Positions 7,549-10,570 of a DNA stretch of 10,570 bases are shown one piece after another (position 1 is the first letter of the stretch; every line of letters begins with the position of its first letter). The notes below the pieces were generated by a model. The model saw only the letters and a program-made list of their open reading frames with translations. It did no database searches and was not told the origin of the DNA. The position numbers were made by a program, and so were the translations under genes. The DNA comes from Monoraphidium neglectum. Lineage: Eukaryota > Chlorophyta > Chlorophyceae > Sphaeropleales > Selenastraceae. The stretch lies in contig NW_014012433.1 in the NCBI RefSeq assembly GCF_000611645.1, forward strand, positions 1-10,570, given 5' to 3'.

Positions 7549-9634
7549 ATGCGGTGCAGGCTCGCTTCTATTGCGGTGGTACTGCTGCTGGCCAGCATGC
7601 TGAGCGGGGCGCTGGGCGTCAGGTGCGCATGCAGCTCGGGGGCAACGGCAAGGAGGAGGGCTGGTCCTTGTGACAGGAGCTGTGCAGCCCCAGGCCACAG
7701 ATGGCGCGCAAGTGGCAGACAAGCAGGTCGCATTGCTGTACAGCAGCAGCTCCAGGAGCTTGGAAGCCTTCCCGTTGATGTCAACGCAACGTTTGGTGAC
7801 GCCCAGCCACGCGCTACTAGTTGCTGGCGTTCCAGCCGGCTGGAAAAACCACAATGCAAAGGCCTGCATGCCTCCAATTGAGCTGCTTCAAAGCCAATGC
7901 ATGCACGGCCCGCAAACTACTCCTTGCCGGTGGCAGTCCCAGAGGTCCACCTCCTGCTGTCTGCTGCTGTACTACGCACCGCATGCCCGCAAGCGCTTGA
8001 TCACTCCCGTACTGACGCTTACCGCTGACCTTGCTTTGCCTGGGCCATTCCGCGCAGCCCTCAAGCAACCCCCAAAAAGCCGAAGCTGGGGATAGTGAGT
8101 GCTGCCTGGGGGCCTGGCAATCCCCTGGGTGCATGGCTGGGTTGTATATTGGATGCGGTCAAGCACGGCCCTGATGGCGTGGAAACAAAAACAAGGAAAA
8201 TGCCCACCCGCCCCCTGCCCGCCCTCCTTGAGTCTGGCATTTGGGACGCCAGAACCCTGCAAAAAACAAGCAACGATTCGCCGCTGCGTGTTTCTTCACG
8301 CAGTGCGCGCCGATCAAGACGTTCCCTCGGTGCTCCAAGGCCGGCCCAGCTTTCATGGACCAGCTATGCAGCGAGCTGCTGGCACCCGCCAACGCAACGG
8401 TTGACAGCAAGGTTCGCGCATGAACGTGTGGCACATAGCATGGGCCCATGCGTGTGTGTGGCGATCCTGCGCGTTGCCAGGTGGCTGGTGTACGTGGTTG
8501 CTGTCACACAGCAGGCGGCAACAACACGTGTAGTGCATGGTTGCTGCGTTTGTGAATCCATCAGCAGCTCGCAGCAATCTACACGCAAACGACATCCAGT
8601 TGCAGCAGTCTACTCCCCTGTGTTGGCAGCAGCGGCCGCTCTTGAGAATCGTGCTTTTCTCGCACCACCTCTGTCACCACGCACCCTCACGTTGGTTGCA
8701 CCACTCCCCACTCCCGCAGGACCCCACCATACTGCACTACGGCTGCGGCGTGGCCACCGCCGCCCAGGTCAACAAGGTGTCCAGCGACCTGGCAGCCCTC
8801 GAGCCCAGGGTCAGCGCTGCCGCCGCCCAGGCCAGCTCTGCACAGGCCACTCTTGGCAACCAGACTGTGGCGCTGCGTGCTGAGGTCGACGCACTCCGTG
8901 CGGCGGTCGCGGCGCTGACCGCCCAACTTCAGGAGCTGAGGGCTAATGTCAGCAACGCCGCCAACACAGCCGTTGTCGCCCAGCAGTTTGCTGCCCTTGC
9001 AGCAACGGACACGCGCACAGCCCAGAATATAGCAGCGCTCAACACCACCCTGGCAGCCATCGATTTGAGCGTCTACGCAAAAACTGCAGACCTGGCCAGC
9101 CTCAATGCGAACACATTGGGCGGTGTCCCTGCGACGCAATTTGTGCGCTCAAGGGTGGTGCTCTACCGAGAGTCCGATACAGTCAGGAACGGAAATCTTG
9201 GCGGCCGGTCAGGCGCTGACGCCCTGTGCAGCGCCTCGGTTTTGAGGCCCGCCGGGCTTGTGCGGGTGCGTGCTTTCCTGTCAATGTCTCCAACCGACCA
9301 GATTTCTGCGTTCCCCGCCTTGTACAAGGTTCCCACCGGCCTGCCCATCGAGTCAGCGAGCGGTGCCGTCCTGGCCAGCAACTTCACGACCCTGCTGGGG
9401 GGTGTCCTGCAGCAGACTTTGGTCCAGGCGGGCGTGTTCAATGATTTGGACCAATGGTGGTCGGGCACTGATGTTTCCGGCAATTTTGTCGGCCCCGCCT
9501 GCGGGGGGTTCACCTCATCCAGCAATGTAGTTGGTGGTAATGTTGGGTTGACAATTTCATCCCTGAGCAGTTGGATAAATGTTGGCCCCATCATCTGCTC
9601 GCTCACCAAGTTCTTTGTGTGCATCGCTTTCTGA
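7549..9634 (+). CDS. Secreted coiled-coil protein with C-terminal DUF1554/endostatin-like (C-type-lectin fold) domain; spliced, middle unresolved
   Basis: Exon 1 (7549-7622) encodes a signal peptide, MRCRLASIAVVLLLASMLSG and on to ALGV, ending at AG|GTGCGC. Two later exons fit well: 8304-8411 (acceptor TTTCTTCACGCAG, donor AAG|GTTCGC) and 8720-9634 (acceptor CACTCCCGCAG), both in phase 0. At least one exon must bridge 7622 and 8304, because exon 1 ends in phase 2. A candidate begins at 7677 and reads VQQQLQELGSLPVDVNATFG, but its donor was not found. The last exon holds an Ala/Leu heptad-like coiled coil, then LNANTLGGVPATQF, then the C-terminal domain (GNLGGRSGADALC, DQWWSGTDVSG, ACGGFTSSS, SSWINVGP, FVCIAF). 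These blocks match DUF1554-type or endostatin-like domains found in bacteria, animals and algae, often at the ends of secreted proteins. Binding to a surface glycan or matrix is inference; no ligand can be named. Confidence 0.7.
8304..8411 (+). CDS. Internal exon of the lectin-like gene, Cys-containing
   Basis: Thirty-six codons read CAPIKTFPRCSKAGPAF, then MDQLCSELLAPANATVDSK. The pyrimidine-rich acceptor and phase-0 ends join it in frame to DPTILHYGCGV of the final exon. Three cysteines here and one just after the junction may form disulfides in the extracellular space. I do not recognise the motif. The surrounding frames change character abruptly at both boundaries, which supports the exon limits. 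Confidence 0.6.
8720..9634 (+). CDS. Final exon: coiled coil, fibre-like linker and lectin-like domain
   Basis: This intronless 304-codon exon ends at TGA (9632-9634). From about 8766 to 9076 it encodes Ala-, Leu- and Gln-rich sequence with heptad-spaced hydrophobic residues (VNKVSSDLAAL, LRAEVDALRAAVAALTAQL), expected to form a trimeric or dimeric coiled coil. Next comes AKTADLASLNANTLGGVP, a wording common in phage tail-fibre and bacterial surface-protein stalks. The C-terminal domain spans about 9148-9631; its cysteines (in ADALC, PACGG, PIICS and FVCIAF) suit two disulfides. The NNT/NAT-type sequons would allow N-glycosylation. Confidence 0.75.
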   Translation, partial: DPTILHYGCGVATAAQVNKVSSDLAALEPRVSAAAAQASSAQATLGNQTVALRAEVDALRAAVAALTAQLQELRANVSNAANTAVVAQQFAALAATDTRTAQNIAALNTTLAAIDLSVYAKTADLASLNANTLGGVPATQFVRSRVVLYRESDTVRNGNLGGRSGADALCSASVLRPAGLVRVRAFLSMSPTDQISAFPALYKVPTGLPIESASGAVLASNFTTLLGGVLQQTLVQAGVFNDLDQWWSGTDVSGNFVGPACGGFTSSSNVVGGNVGLTISSLSSWINVGPIICSLTKFFVCIAF

Positions 9635-9811
9635 TGCCGCACGGCCCCCAGGCTACAAGTGCAGCCTGCTTCGTACTCTTGTGGCGGGAGTGTGCGCTCG
9701 CGCCCACCACCCTGGTGCGTGTTCGAGGTGCTTTGCCCTCGTTGTCGCGTAGAATTAGGGCTGGAATTGTTACAAGACCCCGCGGTCGCCCGCTCCTGGA
9801 GCCATCCAGGC
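9635..9811. other. 3' flank of the lectin-like gene
   Basis: No open frame of note lies here. No TGTAA polyadenylation word was seen on the plus strand in this stretch; the complementary word TTACA occurs near 9769. The two genes here converge, so overlapping 3' ends are possible. Confidence 0.4.
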
Positions 9812-10420
9812 TCATGGGATGTGACTTCGTAGCATCAGCATCATGTGACTGGGATTCAAGTGGCCACCGTTCGCCGTTGAAAGCAGGCGTGCACGAAGGC
9901 CCAAAGTGTGTGCTGGCCTGCACTGCACACACAGGCGTGCATGCGGGCATGCACAGGCAAATCCGCGTGCAAGGGTGCGAAGCGCGGCCAGCAGGTCTGC
10001 GTGGGCAGGGCAATCGAGCAGAAAATGTTCAGCCGGTTCATCAAGGTCCAGGCCGTCGGAAGGGGGGGAATGGGTGGGAGTGTATGTTCTAATGCAGGGC
10101 TGGCGCATGCGAGGTGGGAAGCCGGCCTGAAGCACCCCATCATCGCCAGCTGCAAAGCAAGCCTCACACTCCGCGCAAGCACCCACACCCTGCTGGACGG
10201 CCCGTGCAGCCCGGTTTGCTAGCACACGGTCCCAGGCATGCAAAAGTCCCACCCTCCCACCCTGCTGGTGCACACCCGCCATCGCTGGTGGGCCCTGGTA
10301 TAGGGTGTTGTGCGCCGCCTCGGCCACGAAAAAGGCGCCCGAGGCGCCCCCCTTGGATGCCAACCAATCCAGCGCATGCGCCGCTCCAGGTGCGACGCGC
10401 TCGCGCCGGTTGCATAAAGT
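9812..10420 (-). mobile_element. Fragment of a retroelement-type protein with CCHC zinc-finger signature
   Basis: An open minus-strand frame, ending at TGA (9812-9814), reads AAHALDWLASKGGASGAFF, GRVGLLHAWDRVLANRAARA, GACAECEACFAAGDD, FPPRMRQP and DEPAEHFLLDCPAHADLLAA. CAEC followed by EHFLLDCP gives a C-x2-C...H-x4-C arrangement (about 10177-10010). It resembles the zinc finger that follows the reverse transcriptase or RNase H region of non-LTR retrotransposons (zf-RVT type). No reverse transcriptase motif is present; upstream sequence is only microsatellite, which the frame enters without a start of its own. It is probably a 5'-truncated copy. The alternative is a domesticated host gene using the same finger. 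Confidence 0.5.
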
Positions 10421-10424
10421 ACAA

Positions 10425-10427
10425 ACA

Positions 10428-10467
<40 letters not shown>

Positions 10468-10485
10468 CTCTCGCACGCGCGCGCG

Positions 10486-10570
<85 letters not shown>
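10425..10570. repeat. Compound (ACGC)n-(GC)n-(AC)n microsatellite, running off the window
   Basis: ACGC units fill about 10425-10467, then CTCTCGCAC, a GC alternation at 10475-10492, and about 39 AC units from 10491 to the window end. The true length is unknown. Cys/Val-rich frames here are artefacts of the repeat. Confidence 0.95.

Noticed and set aside
7443..7877. Minus-strand frame opposite exon 1 of the lectin-like gene
   Set aside because: It lacks motifs, while the plus strand has a clear signal peptide followed by a donor site.
9715..9735. GTTCGAGGTGC as a tRNA B-box
   Set aside because: No A-box, acceptor stem or anticodon arm can be formed around it.

Overview
The window looks like nuclear DNA of a GC-rich eukaryote, most likely a chlorophyte green alga. 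The reasons are spliced genes with short introns (about 200-275 bases) and GTGAG/GTGGG-type donors, coding exons full of G and C, long (TG/CA)n, (GCC)n and (CAG)n microsatellites, and a ShKT domain of the kind common in algal secreted proteins. No bacterial operons, rRNA, tRNA or CRISPR arrays were seen. The species assignment is inference.

Left third (1-3394, minus strand): one intron-rich gene, truncated by the left edge. Eight exons can be placed with consistent GT-AG sites and reading phases. They encode a signal peptide, a six-cysteine ShKT domain, an unrecognised linker segment, and an aldo/keto reductase (AKR) with the complete Asp-Tyr-Lys-His tetrad. A long Gly/Ala-rich insertion separates the catalytic Lys from the catalytic His. 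One intron holds a (TG)n tract.

Middle (about 3400-7540): mostly noncoding, repeat-rich DNA. It includes a (TG)n tract near 3940, a short GC hairpin at 4119-4141, and a glutamine-repeat open frame (5442-6065) interrupted by one in-frame TAG. A cluster of GGCGCC hairpins, a 22-bp CG-rich palindrome and a long (TG)n array lie at 6192-6429, and a GGGCCC/TGTAA tandem repeat at 7211-7265.

Right part (7549-9634, plus strand): a second, probably secreted protein. Its first exon encodes a signal peptide. A small Cys-containing exon and a 915-base final exon splice in phase. The final exon carries an alanine-rich coiled coil, a fibre-like linker and a C-terminal domain resembling the DUF1554/endostatin-like (C-type-lectin fold) family. 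The exon or exons joining the signal peptide to the rest are not resolved.

Right edge (9812-10570, minus strand): an open frame with a CCHC zinc-finger signature like those at the C-terminus of non-LTR retrotransposon polyproteins. It abuts a compound (ACGC)n-(GC)n-(AC)n microsatellite that runs off the window. Both confident genes are predicted to enter the secretory pathway, but nothing in the sequence ties them into one pathway.
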